The notes: generated by a model from the sequence alone, not told the origin. A stretch of DNA of 64,000 nucleotides from Pseudomonas agarici (GCF_900109755.1 NZ_FOAR01000015.1:62001-126000); one strand, 5' to 3'; counted from the stretch's first letter, positions 49,254 to 58,237 are shown. Program-made: numbers and translations.

Positions 49254-50095
49254 ACTCACTCATACGTGGCAAATCACTCGCCGTGCTCTGCCTGGTGCCC
49301 TTTGCCCTGTTCTTTATTGTGTTCGAGATTGCACCGCTGGTATGGGTGTTGATCAACAGCCTGCAATCGGAGGAAAGCGGCTGGGGCCTGGCTAACTTCA
49401 GCAAAATCCTGCGTTCGAAGTTCTATCTACAGGCGATCCAGTTCAGTTTGGAGATCAGCTTCTGGTCGAGCGTGTTCGGCATGTTTATCGCGGTGCTCGG
49501 CGCCTACTCGCTGCGCCGAGTCGACTCGCGCCTGCGCGATTTCGTCAACGCCTTCGCCAACATGACCAGCAACTTCGCCGGCGTGCCCCTGGCCTTCGCG
49601 TTCATTATCTTGCTGGGCTTTAACGGCACCTTCACCCTGATGCTCAAACAAGCCGGGATCATCCAGGATTTCAACCTGTACTCGAAGACGGGCCTGATCA
49701 TTCTCTACACCTACTTCCAGATTCCCCTGGGCGTGCTGCTGCTCTACCCGGCCTTCGATGCCCTGCGCGAGGACTGGCGCGAGTCCGCGGCGCTGCTCGG
49801 TGCCGATAGCTGGCAGTTCTGGCGGCACATCGGCCTGCCGGTGCTGACCCCGGCACTGCTGGGCACTTTCGTGATCCTGCTGGCCAACGCTCTCGGCGCC
49901 TACGCCACGGTCTATGCCCTGACCACCGGTAACTTCAACGTGTTGCCGATCCGTATCGCCGCCATGGTCTCCGGCGACATCAGTCTCGACCCGAACATGG
50001 CCAGTGCGCTGGCGGTGGTGTTGGTGAGCCTGATGACCTTCGTGACCGTGATCCACCAGTGGCTGTTGAAGAGGCACTATCATGTCGCGCGTTGA
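49250..50095 (+). CDS. ABC transporter permease, subunit 1
   Basis: This is a 281-residue protein from the GTG at 49250, which overlaps the previous stop. It has six hydrophobic segments and the EAA loop for ATPase contact (DWRESAALLGADSWQFWRHIGLPVL). The N-terminal LVPFALFFIVFEIAPLVWVLINSL is typical of PotB/ThiP-like permeases. It overlaps the second permease gene by 14 bases. An upstream in-frame ATG at 49232 would lie inside the hydrolase gene and is less likely. Confidence 0.93.
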   Translation: MNSLIRGKSLAVLCLVPFALFFIVFEIAPLVWVLINSLQSEESGWGLANFSKILRSKFYLQAIQFSLEISFWSSVFGMFIAVLGAYSLRRVDSRLRDFVNAFANMTSNFAGVPLAFAFIILLGFNGTFTLMLKQAGIIQDFNLYSKTGLIILYTYFQIPLGVLLLYPAFDALREDWRESAALLGADSWQFWRHIGLPVLTPALLGTFVILLANALGAYATVYALTTGNFNVLPIRIAAMVSGDISLDPNMASALAVVLVSLMTFVTVIHQWLLKRHYHVAR

Positions 50096-50897
50096 ACCCG
50101 GCTCCGGCGCTTTGTACCACCGCGTAGTGGTCTACCTGTTGTTCCTGATCCTGCTGCTGCCGCTGGCCGGCACTCTGGTCTATTCCATTGCCAGCAGTTG
50201 GTCAGCGACCATCCTGCCCAGCGGTTTCACCTTCAAGTGGTACCTGCAGCTGTGGAGCGACCCGCGCTTTCTCAGCGCCTTCGGCCAGTCGCTGATCGTC
50301 TGCGTCGGCTCGCTGGTGCTGTCGACGGTGCTGATCCTACCGCTGCTGTTCGTGGTGCACTACCACTTCCCCAAGCTCGACGCGCTGATGAATATCCTGA
50401 TCTTGCTGCCCTTCGCGGTGCCGCCCGTGGTGTCCTCGGTGGGACTGTTGCAACTGTACGGTTCCGGGACGTTCGCCATGGTCGGTACGCCGTGGATCCT
50501 GATCGGCTGCTACTTCACCGTAGCCTTGCCATTCATGTACCGGGCCATCACCAACAACTTGCAGGCGATCAACCTGCGCGACCTGATGGACGCCGCCCAT
50601 CTGCTCGGCGCCAGCACCTGGCAGGCCGCGCTCCTGGTGGTGTTGCCCAACTTGCGTAAAGGTCTGATGGTCGCGTTGCTCCTGTCGTTCTCCTTCCTGT
50701 TCAGCGAATTCGTATTCGCCAATATCCTGGTGGGCACTCGCTATGAAACCCTGCAGGTGTACCTGAACAACATGCGTAACAGCAGCGGCCACTTCACCAG
50801 CGCCCTGGTGATCTCCTATTTCCTCTTTGTTTTGGCGCTCACCTGGGTCGCCAATCATTTGAACGCTTCACCAAAAGAGAAGGACAAAAGCCAATGA
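50082..50897 (+). CDS. ABC transporter permease, subunit 2
   Basis: This is a 271-residue PotC-type permease with six membrane segments and the EAA loop DLMDAAHLLGASTWQAALLVVLP. It pairs with the product of the preceding gene to form the membrane channel for the substrate-binding protein. Its stop overlaps the ATPase start (ATGA). Confidence 0.93.
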   Translation: MSRVEPGSGALYHRVVVYLLFLILLLPLAGTLVYSIASSWSATILPSGFTFKWYLQLWSDPRFLSAFGQSLIVCVGSLVLSTVLILPLLFVVHYHFPKLDALMNILILLPFAVPPVVSSVGLLQLYGSGTFAMVGTPWILIGCYFTVALPFMYRAITNNLQAINLRDLMDAAHLLGASTWQAALLVVLPNLRKGLMVALLLSFSFLFSEFVFANILVGTRYETLQVYLNNMRNSSGHFTSALVISYFLFVLALTWVANHLNASPKEKDKSQ

Positions 50898-51883
50898 GCT
50901 TCCTCAGTGTCCAGAACCTGAAGAAAACCTACGCCGGCACCACGGTGTTCAGCGACATCGACTGCGACATCGCCAAGGGTGAGTTCATCACCTTGCTCGG
51001 CCCGTCCGGCTGCGGCAAGTCCACGCTGCTGCGCTGCATTGCCGGCCTGACTGCGGTGGACAGCGGCAAGATCCGCCTCGACGGTCAGGACATCGTTCCC
51101 CTCAGCCCGCAGAAACGCGCGATTGGCATGGTGTTCCAGAGCTACGCGCTGTTCCCCAACATGACCGTGGCACAGAACGTTGCTTTCGGTCTGAAAATGC
51201 AGAAGGTCAATGCCGACGAGAGCCACCAACGAGTGATCGAAGCCCTCAAGCTGGTAGAGCTACACGACTTAGCCGCTCGCTATCCGCACCAGCTATCCGG
51301 CGGTCAATGCCAGCGCGTGGCCCTGGCTCGCTCGCTGGTTACCCGTCCACGTCTATTGCTGCTCGACGAGCCGCTGTCGGCCCTCGATGCCCGGATCCGC
51401 AAGCACCTGCGCGAGCAGATTCGGGCGATCCAGCGTGAGCTGGGCCTGACGACCCTCTTCGTCACTCACGACCAGGAAGAAGCCCTGACCATGAGCGACC
51501 GGATCTTCCTGATGAACCAGGGCAAGATCGTCCAGAGCGGCGACGCCGAATCGCTCTACACCGCGCCGGTGGACGTGTTTGCCGCCGGTTTTATCGGCAA
51601 CTACAACCTGCTCGATGCCGACGCCGCCAGCCGCCTGCTGCAGCGCCCGATCAACGGGCGCATCGCCATTCGCCCGGAAGCCATCGAACTGAGCATCGAC
51701 GGCGAGTTGGATGCGCTGATCCGCAGCCATAGCCTGCTGGGCAACGTCATTCGCTACCGGGTAGAGGCGCGGGGCGTGGAACTGGTGGTCGATGTGCTCA
51801 ACCGCTCAGCCGCCGATCTGCACCCCGATGGTCGGCGCCTGGCGCTGTCTATCGATCCAACGGCCCTGCGTGAGGTAGCCTGA
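50894..51883 (+). CDS. ABC transporter ATP-binding protein
   Basis: This is a 329-residue ATPase. Walker A is GPSGCGKST (about residues 37-45), the Q-loop is VFQSYALFPNMTV, the signature is LSGGQCQRVALARSL, Walker B is LLLLDEPLSALD and the H-loop VTHDQEEAL. A C-terminal TOBE domain follows (about 240-329), as in the spermidine/ferric/phosphonate subfamily. It energises the two permeases. Confidence 0.95.
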   Translation: MSFLSVQNLKKTYAGTTVFSDIDCDIAKGEFITLLGPSGCGKSTLLRCIAGLTAVDSGKIRLDGQDIVPLSPQKRAIGMVFQSYALFPNMTVAQNVAFGLKMQKVNADESHQRVIEALKLVELHDLAARYPHQLSGGQCQRVALARSLVTRPRLLLLDEPLSALDARIRKHLREQIRAIQRELGLTTLFVTHDQEEALTMSDRIFLMNQGKIVQSGDAESLYTAPVDVFAAGFIGNYNLLDADAASRLLQRPINGRIAIRPEAIELSIDGELDALIRSHSLLGNVIRYRVEARGVELVVDVLNRSAADLHPDGRRLALSIDPTALREVA

Positions 51884-51932
51884 TGTTATTGACGCGTTTG
51901 CAGAACGTCTTCTTGAAGAGAGAGTGTCGTTG

Positions 51933-52586
51933 ATGGCCCTGGCAATTTTTGATCTCGATGAAACCCTGATCCACGGTGACTGCGCGACGCTCTGGAGCGA
52001 GCAGATGGGGCGCCTGGGCTGGGTCGATCCGGAGTCCTTCATGCGCCGCAACAATGAACTGATGGCCGCCTACGATACAGGCGAGTTGGCCATGGAGGAC
52101 TACATGCTGTTCAGCCTGGAGCCCATGGCCGGACGCACCCCGCAAGAGATCGAGCATTTAGTCGAACCCTGGGTCGAAGAGGTGATCGAGCCGTTGATCT
52201 ACAGTGATGCCTGCAAGGCGATTGCGGCCCATCGGGCAGCGGGCGATCGGATCCTGCTGATTTCCGCCTCCGGCACCCACCTGGTGAAACCGATTGCCGA
52301 ACGCCTGGGCATCGATGAAGTGTTGGGCATCGAGCTGGAGATCATGCACGGTGTCTACAGCGGCCATACCACCGGCACCCTGACCTACCGCGAAGGCAAG
52401 ATCACTCGTCTGCTGGAGTGGCTGGACGCCGAAGAGGAAAACCTCGAGGGCGCGAGTTTCTATTCCGACTCACACAACGACTTGCCATTGCTGCTGAAGG
52501 TCGACCATCCGCACGCGGTGAACCCCGACCCGGTTTTACGCGAACAGGCACAAGGAGCCGGCTGGCCTGTCCATCACTGGAAATAG
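51933..52586 (+). CDS. HAD-IB family phosphatase
   Basis: This is a 217-residue HAD-superfamily protein of the SerB-like IB subgroup. Motif I is FDLDETLIHGD, motif II LLISASGTHLV and motif IV YSDSHNDLPLL; a helical cap lies between. It probably removes phosphate from a small metabolite in the cytoplasm. It starts 50 bases after the ATPase gene with GAGAGAG at good spacing (an in-frame GTG at 51924 is possible). As the operon's last gene it could remove phosphate from the product of the NPP-type hydrolase; that is inference. Confidence 0.88.
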   Translation: MALAIFDLDETLIHGDCATLWSEQMGRLGWVDPESFMRRNNELMAAYDTGELAMEDYMLFSLEPMAGRTPQEIEHLVEPWVEEVIEPLIYSDACKAIAAHRAAGDRILLISASGTHLVKPIAERLGIDEVLGIELEIMHGVYSGHTTGTLTYREGKITRLLEWLDAEEENLEGASFYSDSHNDLPLLLKVDHPHAVNPDPVLREQAQGAGWPVHHWK

Positions 52587-52637
52587 CCCCTCGTGCCTAT
52601 CGAAGCGCAACGCCGCTGCCACAGGCCTACGGTGGAT

Positions 52638-53600
52638 TCACACCAGCGTTTCGTCGATCACCAGTACCAGCTTACCCGCCACCTGGTTGCTGGCCAGCTC
52701 GGCGAACGCCAGTTCGGCATCTCGGATCGGGAAGACCTTGGCCAACTGCGGGCTGAGGCGTTTCTCGGCGAACAGTGGCCAGACGTGCTGGCGTAGGTCG
52801 CCGAGCAGATCCGCCTTGAATAGCGCGTCGCGACCGCGCAAGGTCGAACCCAGCAACTGGATACGCTTGGCCAGGATCTTTGCCAGGTCCAGCCGGGTTT
52901 CCCGTCCGCCCATCAAGCCGATCAACACCCACCGCCCGTCAACTGACAAAAGTTTCACATTCAGCTCGGTGTAGTGGGCCCCGACCGGGTCGAGGATCAC
53001 ATCAAAGGGCGCGAAATCGCTCAGCCCCTCGATATCGTCATCGCGTACCACCCCGCCTTGAGCTCCCAACGCCTCGCAATAGACCAGTCGCTGCGCCGAA
53101 CCGACACTGACCCAGCAGGGGTTGCCGAACGCCTTGCACAACTGAATGGCCGCCGAACCGACACCACTGGCACCGGCATGCAACAGAACTTTTTCACCCG
53201 GCTTGAGCCCGGCCAACTGGAACAGATTCAACCATGCCGTGGCATAGACCTCAGGCACCGCGGCCGCCTCGAACAGACTCAGGCCCTGCGGCACCGGCAG
53301 TACATGACGTTCATCGACCACCACTTCCTCGGCCATGCCGCCACCGGCCAACAGTGCACAAACCCGATCACCCACTCGCCAGGACGATCCCGCCCCCACT
53401 TCACTGATCACCCCTGAGCACTCCAGGCCCAACACTTCGCTAGCCCCCGGCGGTGGAGGATAGAGTCCGGCCCGCTGTAATAAATCCGCTCGATTGAGGC
53501 CGGCGGCCGCCACCCGAATCCGCACTTGGCCGACATCACAAGCCGGACTTGGCGCATCAACCCACACCACTTGACCTTCAACGCCTTGCAATGCTTTCAC
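52638..53600 (-). CDS. NAD(P)H quinone oxidoreductase (zeta-crystallin/QOR type)
   Basis: This is a 320-residue medium-chain dehydrogenase/reductase without zinc ligands. The N-terminal RADLLQRAGLYPPPPG segment and the nucleotide motif HAGASGVGSAAIQLCKAFG are typical of QOR/TP53I3-like quinone reductases. It reduces quinones with NADPH in the cytoplasm. It converges with the HAD gene and is divergent from prc; the same order is found around P. aeruginosa prc. Confidence 0.9.
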   Translation of the reverse strand: MKALQGVEGQVVWVDAPSPACDVGQVRIRVAAAGLNRADLLQRAGLYPPPPGASEVLGLECSGVISEVGAGSSWRVGDRVCALLAGGGMAEEVVVDERHVLPVPQGLSLFEAAAVPEVYATAWLNLFQLAGLKPGEKVLLHAGASGVGSAAIQLCKAFGNPCWVSVGSAQRLVYCEALGAQGGVVRDDDIEGLSDFAPFDVILDPVGAHYTELNVKLLSVDGRWVLIGLMGGRETRLDLAKILAKRIQLLGSTLRGRDALFKADLLGDLRQHVWPLFAEKRLSPQLAKVFPIRDAELAFAELASNQVAGKLVLVIDETLV

Positions 53601-53626
53601 GGTGCCTCCATAGTGAGTCTGGACTG

Positions 53627-53654
53627 AGCCCGGAGCTGTAGCGCCGGGCTTTTT
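53627..53654 (+). terminator. terminator-like hairpin in the divergent qor-prc region
   Basis: AGCCCGG / CCGGGCT with an internal AGCT-GTA-GCG region is followed by five Ts, reading toward prc. It lies upstream of the prc gene with no gene before it on this strand, so it must end either a small transcript or the prc leader. Confidence 0.6.
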
Positions 53655-53665
53655 GCATTATGCGA

Positions 53666-53727
53666 CCGGTCCGAGGGTCGTACGAAAACTTGCCAGTGCA
53701 GTTTTGGTACGCGTCCCGCGGAACCGG
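53666..53727 (+). promoter_or_regulatory. two-tier inverted repeat in the prc upstream region
   Basis: An inner stem CGTACgAAAACT / AGTTTTgGTACG (11 of 12 pairs, 9-nt loop) is enclosed by outer arms CCGGTCCG / CGGaACCGG (one bulge). Together they form a 62-base extended hairpin that ends 21 bases before the first prc start. It could be an operator or a folded mRNA leader. Confidence 0.6.
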
Positions 53728-53748
53728 CGACTTTAAAGACGGCCTAAT

Positions 53749-55866
53749 ATGCGTGATCAATTGTCCCCGCGTCGACTCAGCATGAAGCATTTGTTCCCCA
53801 GCACCGCACTGGCTCTTTTCATTGGCCTTGGCGTTTGCGCGTTCTCGGCCAATACGTTCGCAGCCAATAGCTGGGACAATCTTCAACCCGGCCGCGACGA
53901 GGTGATTGCCAGCCTGAACGTCGTCGAGTTGCTCAAGCGCCATCACTACAGCAAGCCGCCGCTCGATGATGCGCGTTCGGCGATCATCTACGACAGCTAC
54001 CTCAAGCTGCTCGATCCATCGCGCAGTTACTTCCTCGCCAGCGATATCAGTGAATTCGACAAATGGAAAACCCAGTTTGACGATTTCCTCAAGAGTGGCG
54101 ACCTGAAAGCCGGCTTCACCATCTACAAGCGTTACCTGGACCGGGTCAAGGCCCGTCTGGACTTTGCCCTCGCCGAGTTGAACAAAGGCGTGGACAAGCT
54201 GGACTTTACCGCCCAGGAAAGCTTGCTGATCGATCGCAAGGATGCTCCCTGGCTCAAGAGCACCGCCGAACTCGACGACCTGTGGCGCAAGCGTGTCAAG
54301 GACGAGGTGCTACGCCTGAAGATCGCCGGCAAGGAACCCAAGGCGATCCAGGAACTGCTGGTCAAGCGCTACAAAAACCAGTTGACGCGCCTGGACCAGA
54401 CCCGGGCCGAAGATATCTTCCAGGCCTATATCAATACCTTTGCAATGTCCTACGACCCGCACACCAACTATCTGTCACCCGATAGCGCGGAAAACTTCGA
54501 CATCAACATGAGCCTGTCCCTCGAAGGGATCGGTGCCGTGCTGCAAAGCGACAACGACCAGGTCAAGATCGTGCGTCTTGTCCCCTCGGGCCCGGCCGAC
54601 AAAACCAAGCAGGTCGCTCCGGCCGACAAGATCATTGGTGTCGCCCAGGGTAACAAGGAAATGGTCGACGTGGTCGGCTGGCGCCTGGACGAAGTGGTCA
54701 AGCTGATCCGTGGTCCGAAAGGCTCCGTGGTTCGCCTGGAAGTGATTCCAGCGAGCAACGCGCCGAGCGACCAGACCAGCAAGATTGTCGCCATCACCCG
54801 TGAATCGGTGAAACTGGAAGACCAGGCTGCAAACAAATCGATCTTGCACCTCAAGCAGGATGGCAAGGACTACACACTCGGCGTCATCGACATTCCCGCG
54901 TTCTATCTGGACTTCAAGGCTTTCCGTGCCGGCGACCCGGACTACAAGAGCACCACTCGCGACGTCAAGAAGCTGCTGGGCGAATTGCAGAAGGAAGGGG
55001 TCGATGGCGTGGTCATCGACTTGCGCAACAACGGCGGCGGTTCCTTGCAGGAGGCTACGGAGCTGACCAGCCTGTTTATCGACAAAGGCCCGACCGTGCT
55101 GGTACGTAACGCCGATGGCAAGGTCGACGTGCTTGAAGACGAAAACCCCGGCGCCTTCTACAAAGGGCCAATGGCGTTGCTGGTCAACCGCTTGTCCGCC
55201 TCGGCCTCGGAGATTTTCGCTGGCGCCATGCAAGACTATCACCGGGCGCTGATCGTCGGTGGCCAGACCTTCGGCAAAGGCACCGTGCAGACCATCCAGC
55301 CACTGAACCATGGCGAGCTGAAACTGACCCTGGCCAAGTTCTACCGGGTTTCCGGGCAAAGCACCCAGCATCAGGGGGTACTGCCTGACGTCGATTTCCC
55401 ATCGATCATCGATACCAAGGAAATCGGCGAGAGCGCACTGCCGGAGGCTATGCCCTGGGACACCATTCGTCCGTCGATCAAACCGGCGCTGGATCCGTTC
55501 AAGCCGTTCCTGGCGCAGCTCAAATCCGACCACGATGCACGTGCGTCGAAAGATGCGGAGTTCATCTTCATTCGCGACAAGCTAGCCCTGGCCGAGAAAT
55601 TGATGAAGGAAAAGACCGTAAGCCTGAATGAGGCTGACCGTCGCGCCCAGCGCGCTGATATCGATGCCAAGCAGTTGGCCATGGAAAACGCCCGGCGCAA
55701 AGCCAAAGGCGAAGACGCCCTCAAGGAACTGAAGAAAGAGGACGAAGACGCGCTGCCGCCTGATCCAGACAAGAAAGCCAAGCCGGAAGACGACGCCTAC
55801 TTGAGCGAAACCGGACGAATCCTGCTGGATTACCTGCGCTTGAATACCGCCGTGGCCAAGCATTGA
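53749..55866 (+). CDS. prc: carboxy-terminal processing protease Prc (Tsp/AlgO)
   Basis: This is a 705-residue periplasmic S41 protease. It has a signal peptide (ALALFIGLGVCAFSANTFA-AN), an N-terminal helical domain, a PDZ domain (about 230-330) and the catalytic core with Ser485 (LSASASEIF), Asp496 and Lys510 (TFGKGT), then a C-terminal DUF3340-like helical part. In Pseudomonas it degrades C-terminally altered MucA and so affects alginate. I list the ATG at 53749, which has a weak AAGACGG site; the ATG at 53782 (MKHLF, 694 residues) has no site but matches the N-terminus I remember for relatives. Confidence 0.94.
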   Translation: MRDQLSPRRLSMKHLFPSTALALFIGLGVCAFSANTFAANSWDNLQPGRDEVIASLNVVELLKRHHYSKPPLDDARSAIIYDSYLKLLDPSRSYFLASDISEFDKWKTQFDDFLKSGDLKAGFTIYKRYLDRVKARLDFALAELNKGVDKLDFTAQESLLIDRKDAPWLKSTAELDDLWRKRVKDEVLRLKIAGKEPKAIQELLVKRYKNQLTRLDQTRAEDIFQAYINTFAMSYDPHTNYLSPDSAENFDINMSLSLEGIGAVLQSDNDQVKIVRLVPSGPADKTKQVAPADKIIGVAQGNKEMVDVVGWRLDEVVKLIRGPKGSVVRLEVIPASNAPSDQTSKIVAITRESVKLEDQAANKSILHLKQDGKDYTLGVIDIPAFYLDFKAFRAGDPDYKSTTRDVKKLLGELQKEGVDGVVIDLRNNGGGSLQEATELTSLFIDKGPTVLVRNADGKVDVLEDENPGAFYKGPMALLVNRLSASASEIFAGAMQDYHRALIVGGQTFGKGTVQTIQPLNHGELKLTLAKFYRVSGQSTQHQGVLPDVDFPSIIDTKEIGESALPEAMPWDTIRPSIKPALDPFKPFLAQLKSDHDARASKDAEFIFIRDKLALAEKLMKEKTVSLNEADRRAQRADIDAKQLAMENARRKAKGEDALKELKKEDEDALPPDPDKKAKPEDDAYLSETGRILLDYLRLNTAVAKH

Positions 55867-55942
55867 TAGATAATGGCAATTTAATGTGATCGCTCTTCGG
55901 AGCGTCATCAAACAGTCATCACTCTGTCGTGAAATAAGGATT

Positions 55943-55986
55943 GGGCGCGGCTCTTGGATCAAGAGCCGCGCCCCGTCCTTTTTTAT
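55943..55986 (+). terminator. strong terminator after prc
   Basis: A 13-bp GC-rich stem GGGCGCGGCTCTT / AAGAGCCGCGCCC with a small loop is followed by CGTCCTTTTTT. It ends 15 bases before the next gene's start, so that gene's promoter must overlap it or it attenuates read-through from prc. Confidence 0.85.
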
Positions 55987-56000
55987 CATCAGAGACTGCC

Positions 56001-57833
56001 ATGACCATGACCGAACAGCTGAACGCCTTGAGTTCAATCCTGGCTCAGAGTGGTCTACACAGCCTGTTCCAGCCGATCATCTCGTTGTCCGAAAGACGTA
56101 TCGTCGGTTATGAAGCCCTCAGTCGCGGGCCTTCCAACAGTCCGCTGCACTCGCCCATCAGCCTGTTCGCCGTGGCCCGCCAGGCCGGGCGCCTGAGCGA
56201 GCTGGAAATGGCCTGCCGGCTCAGCGCCTGCCGCCGCTTCAGCGAGCAAAAACTGCCGGGTAAGCTGTTCCTCAACGTCTCGCCCGAATCTCTGCTGGAG
56301 CCGACCCACCAACCGGGCCGAACCCTCACGCTACTCCAGGACTTCGGTATCGATCCCAGCAACGTAGTCATCGAACTCACCGAACAAACGCCGACCGACG
56401 ATTTCCAGTTACTGCACAACGCCCTACATCACTATCGTGCCATGGGTTTCTCAATTGCCCTGGATGACCTGGGTGCCGGTTATTCCAGCCTGCGTTTGTG
56501 GTCGGAGCTGCGCCCGGACTACGTGAAGATCGACCGACACTTCATCGACGGTATCCATCGGGACAGCCTCAAGCGCGAGTTCGTCGGCTCCATTCTGCAA
56601 ATCGCCAAAGCCTCGCGGGCCCAGGTGATCGCCGAAGGCATCGAGTTACCGGAAGAACTGGCGGTACTCACCGACATGGGCGTCGATCTGGTCCAGGGCT
56701 ATCTGCTTTGTCGGCCCCAGGAACAGCCACCGCAGGACGCCCGCGCGTTGCTGCCGAAGCTGGAAAATACCTCCATCGCCCTGAGCGAGGAAGGCAGTGA
56801 CCTCAGTGCGTTGCTCATCGAGCAACCGGCGGTCACCCAAAACACGCCTATTGCAACCGTGCTGGAAGCCTTTCGTCGCCAGGCCAACCTCAACTCCCTG
56901 GCAGTGTTGGACGAGCAGCAACGGCCCCGCGGCATCGTGCATCGATACTCGCTATCGGATGCACTGCTCAAGCCGTTTGCCACCGACCTGTTCGCCCGCA
57001 AGCCCATTAGCCGACTGATGAGCGATGACTTCCTCGCCGTGGAGCTGAGCCAATCGCTGCAGCAAGTCAGCCGGTTGCTGACCGGTCGTGCGCGACAACG
57101 CATCGAAGAAGACTTCATCATCACCCTCCATGGCTGCTACCTGGGCCTGGGACGGGTCATCGATGTCCTCAAACTGATCACCGAACTGAAGATCCAGCAG
57201 GCCCGCTACGCCAACCCGCTGACGTTGCTGCCCGGCAACGTGCCGATCCAACAGTGCTTGACGCGCTTGCTGCAGCAACAGTGCGAATCGGTGATTTGTT
57301 ATGTGGACATCGACAGCTTCAAGCCCTTCAACGATATCTATGGCTATGGCCGGGGCGATGAAGTATTGCTGTGCCTGGCGCAATGCCTGAATGATCGTGT
57401 CGATCCGAGTCGGGATTTCGTCGGTCATATCGGCGGCGATGATTTCATGCTAGTGCTGGGGTCGCAGGATTGGCGCAAGCGCCTGAATCAGCTACTGGAA
57501 GACTTCCAGAACCAGTGCCGGCGCTTCTACCGCGCCGAACACCTGAATGCAGGCTGCTTTGTCGCCTCCAATCGCCAGGGCCAACGGCAGGAGTTTGCAT
57601 TGCTATCACTGTCCATTGGGGTGGTGCATCTGCAACCGCAATCCTGTGACCTGCTGGATGCCAGCCAGTTGGCGGAACTCGCCTCCCAAGCCAAGCACCA
57701 CGCCAAGACCGTGCCGGGCCACAGCATCCATGTGATCGATAGCCGGGAGCTGATCGCCGTGGCACCGCAGAGCCCCTTGTCGGCCAATGAGCCCTCCAAC
57801 GACAGCGCCACACCGGCCCGGGCCTTGCCCTAG
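56001..57833 (+). CDS. EAL-CBS-GGDEF cyclic-di-GMP protein with altered GGDDF motif
   Basis: This is a 610-residue cytoplasmic protein. The EAL domain (about 20-250) retains YEALSRG, LNVSPESL, DDLGAGYSS and EGIELPEEL, so it may be an active phosphodiesterase. Two CBS motifs follow (about 290-410; VLEAFRRQANLNSLAVLDEQ), then a GGDEF domain (about 430-590) whose signature reads HIGGDDF, with Asp in place of the catalytic Glu. The domain order, with EAL first, is unusual. It is equivalent in position to P. aeruginosa PA3258. I chose the ATG at 56001 because the upstream extension crosses the terminator. Confidence 0.88.
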   Translation: MTMTEQLNALSSILAQSGLHSLFQPIISLSERRIVGYEALSRGPSNSPLHSPISLFAVARQAGRLSELEMACRLSACRRFSEQKLPGKLFLNVSPESLLEPTHQPGRTLTLLQDFGIDPSNVVIELTEQTPTDDFQLLHNALHHYRAMGFSIALDDLGAGYSSLRLWSELRPDYVKIDRHFIDGIHRDSLKREFVGSILQIAKASRAQVIAEGIELPEELAVLTDMGVDLVQGYLLCRPQEQPPQDARALLPKLENTSIALSEEGSDLSALLIEQPAVTQNTPIATVLEAFRRQANLNSLAVLDEQQRPRGIVHRYSLSDALLKPFATDLFARKPISRLMSDDFLAVELSQSLQQVSRLLTGRARQRIEEDFIITLHGCYLGLGRVIDVLKLITELKIQQARYANPLTLLPGNVPIQQCLTRLLQQQCESVICYVDIDSFKPFNDIYGYGRGDEVLLCLAQCLNDRVDPSRDFVGHIGGDDFMLVLGSQDWRKRLNQLLEDFQNQCRRFYRAEHLNAGCFVASNRQGQRQEFALLSLSIGVVHLQPQSCDLLDASQLAELASQAKHHAKTVPGHSIHVIDSRELIAVAPQSPLSANEPSNDSATPARALP

Positions 57834-57865
57834 CAATCGACCACTAACCGTACAGGCCACTCGCT

Positions 57866-58237
57866 TCAGGCCTTCGCAGACTCTGGATAATCGTACTCGA
57901 ACACCCGCACCACTTCCGAGGCATGCCAGGACGCTGCCGCTACGCCGTCGGACGGGCCGGAAAAACGTCCAAGGCGCTCGACACACTCGAAAAAGCCGGT
58001 GCGCGGCAGGCGACTGGCGCCTTGGCTGATCACCAACGAACTGCGCAACGGCTGTTCAGCTTTCGCATCGAGTGTCGCCAGGTGCTCCAAGGCTGCCGTC
58101 AGGGTCTGCATTGCCGGGCTCGGCAATTGCAGGCGCTCGAGCAGCGCGCGATAGGTCAATAAATGACGCTGGCGACGGGCCTGATCAAGTTCACCGAGCA
58201 AACCATCCCAGTGCTGGCGACTGATTCGCACGCTCAC
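57866..58237 (-). CDS. unrecognised protein, partner of the Phd/Xre-like gene
   Basis: This is a 123-residue soluble protein, mainly helical in the first half (ISRQHWDGLLGELDQARRQRHLLTYRALLERLQL) and with a beta-rich end containing a VVRVFEYDYP segment. It has no signal peptide or known catalytic motif that I can see. Its ATG overlaps the stop of the HTH gene (ATGA), so the two are translated together. It may be a toxin or a regulatory partner, but this is inference from layout. It converges with the EAL gene at only 32 bases. Confidence 0.72.
   Translation of the reverse strand: MSVRISRQHWDGLLGELDQARRQRHLLTYRALLERLQLPSPAMQTLTAALEHLATLDAKAEQPLRSSLVISQGASRLPRTGFFECVERLGRFSGPSDGVAAASWHASEVVRVFEYDYPESAKA

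Noticed and set aside
55941-56000. In-frame 5' extension of the EAL protein
   Set aside because: It would be encoded by the prc terminator hairpin itself.
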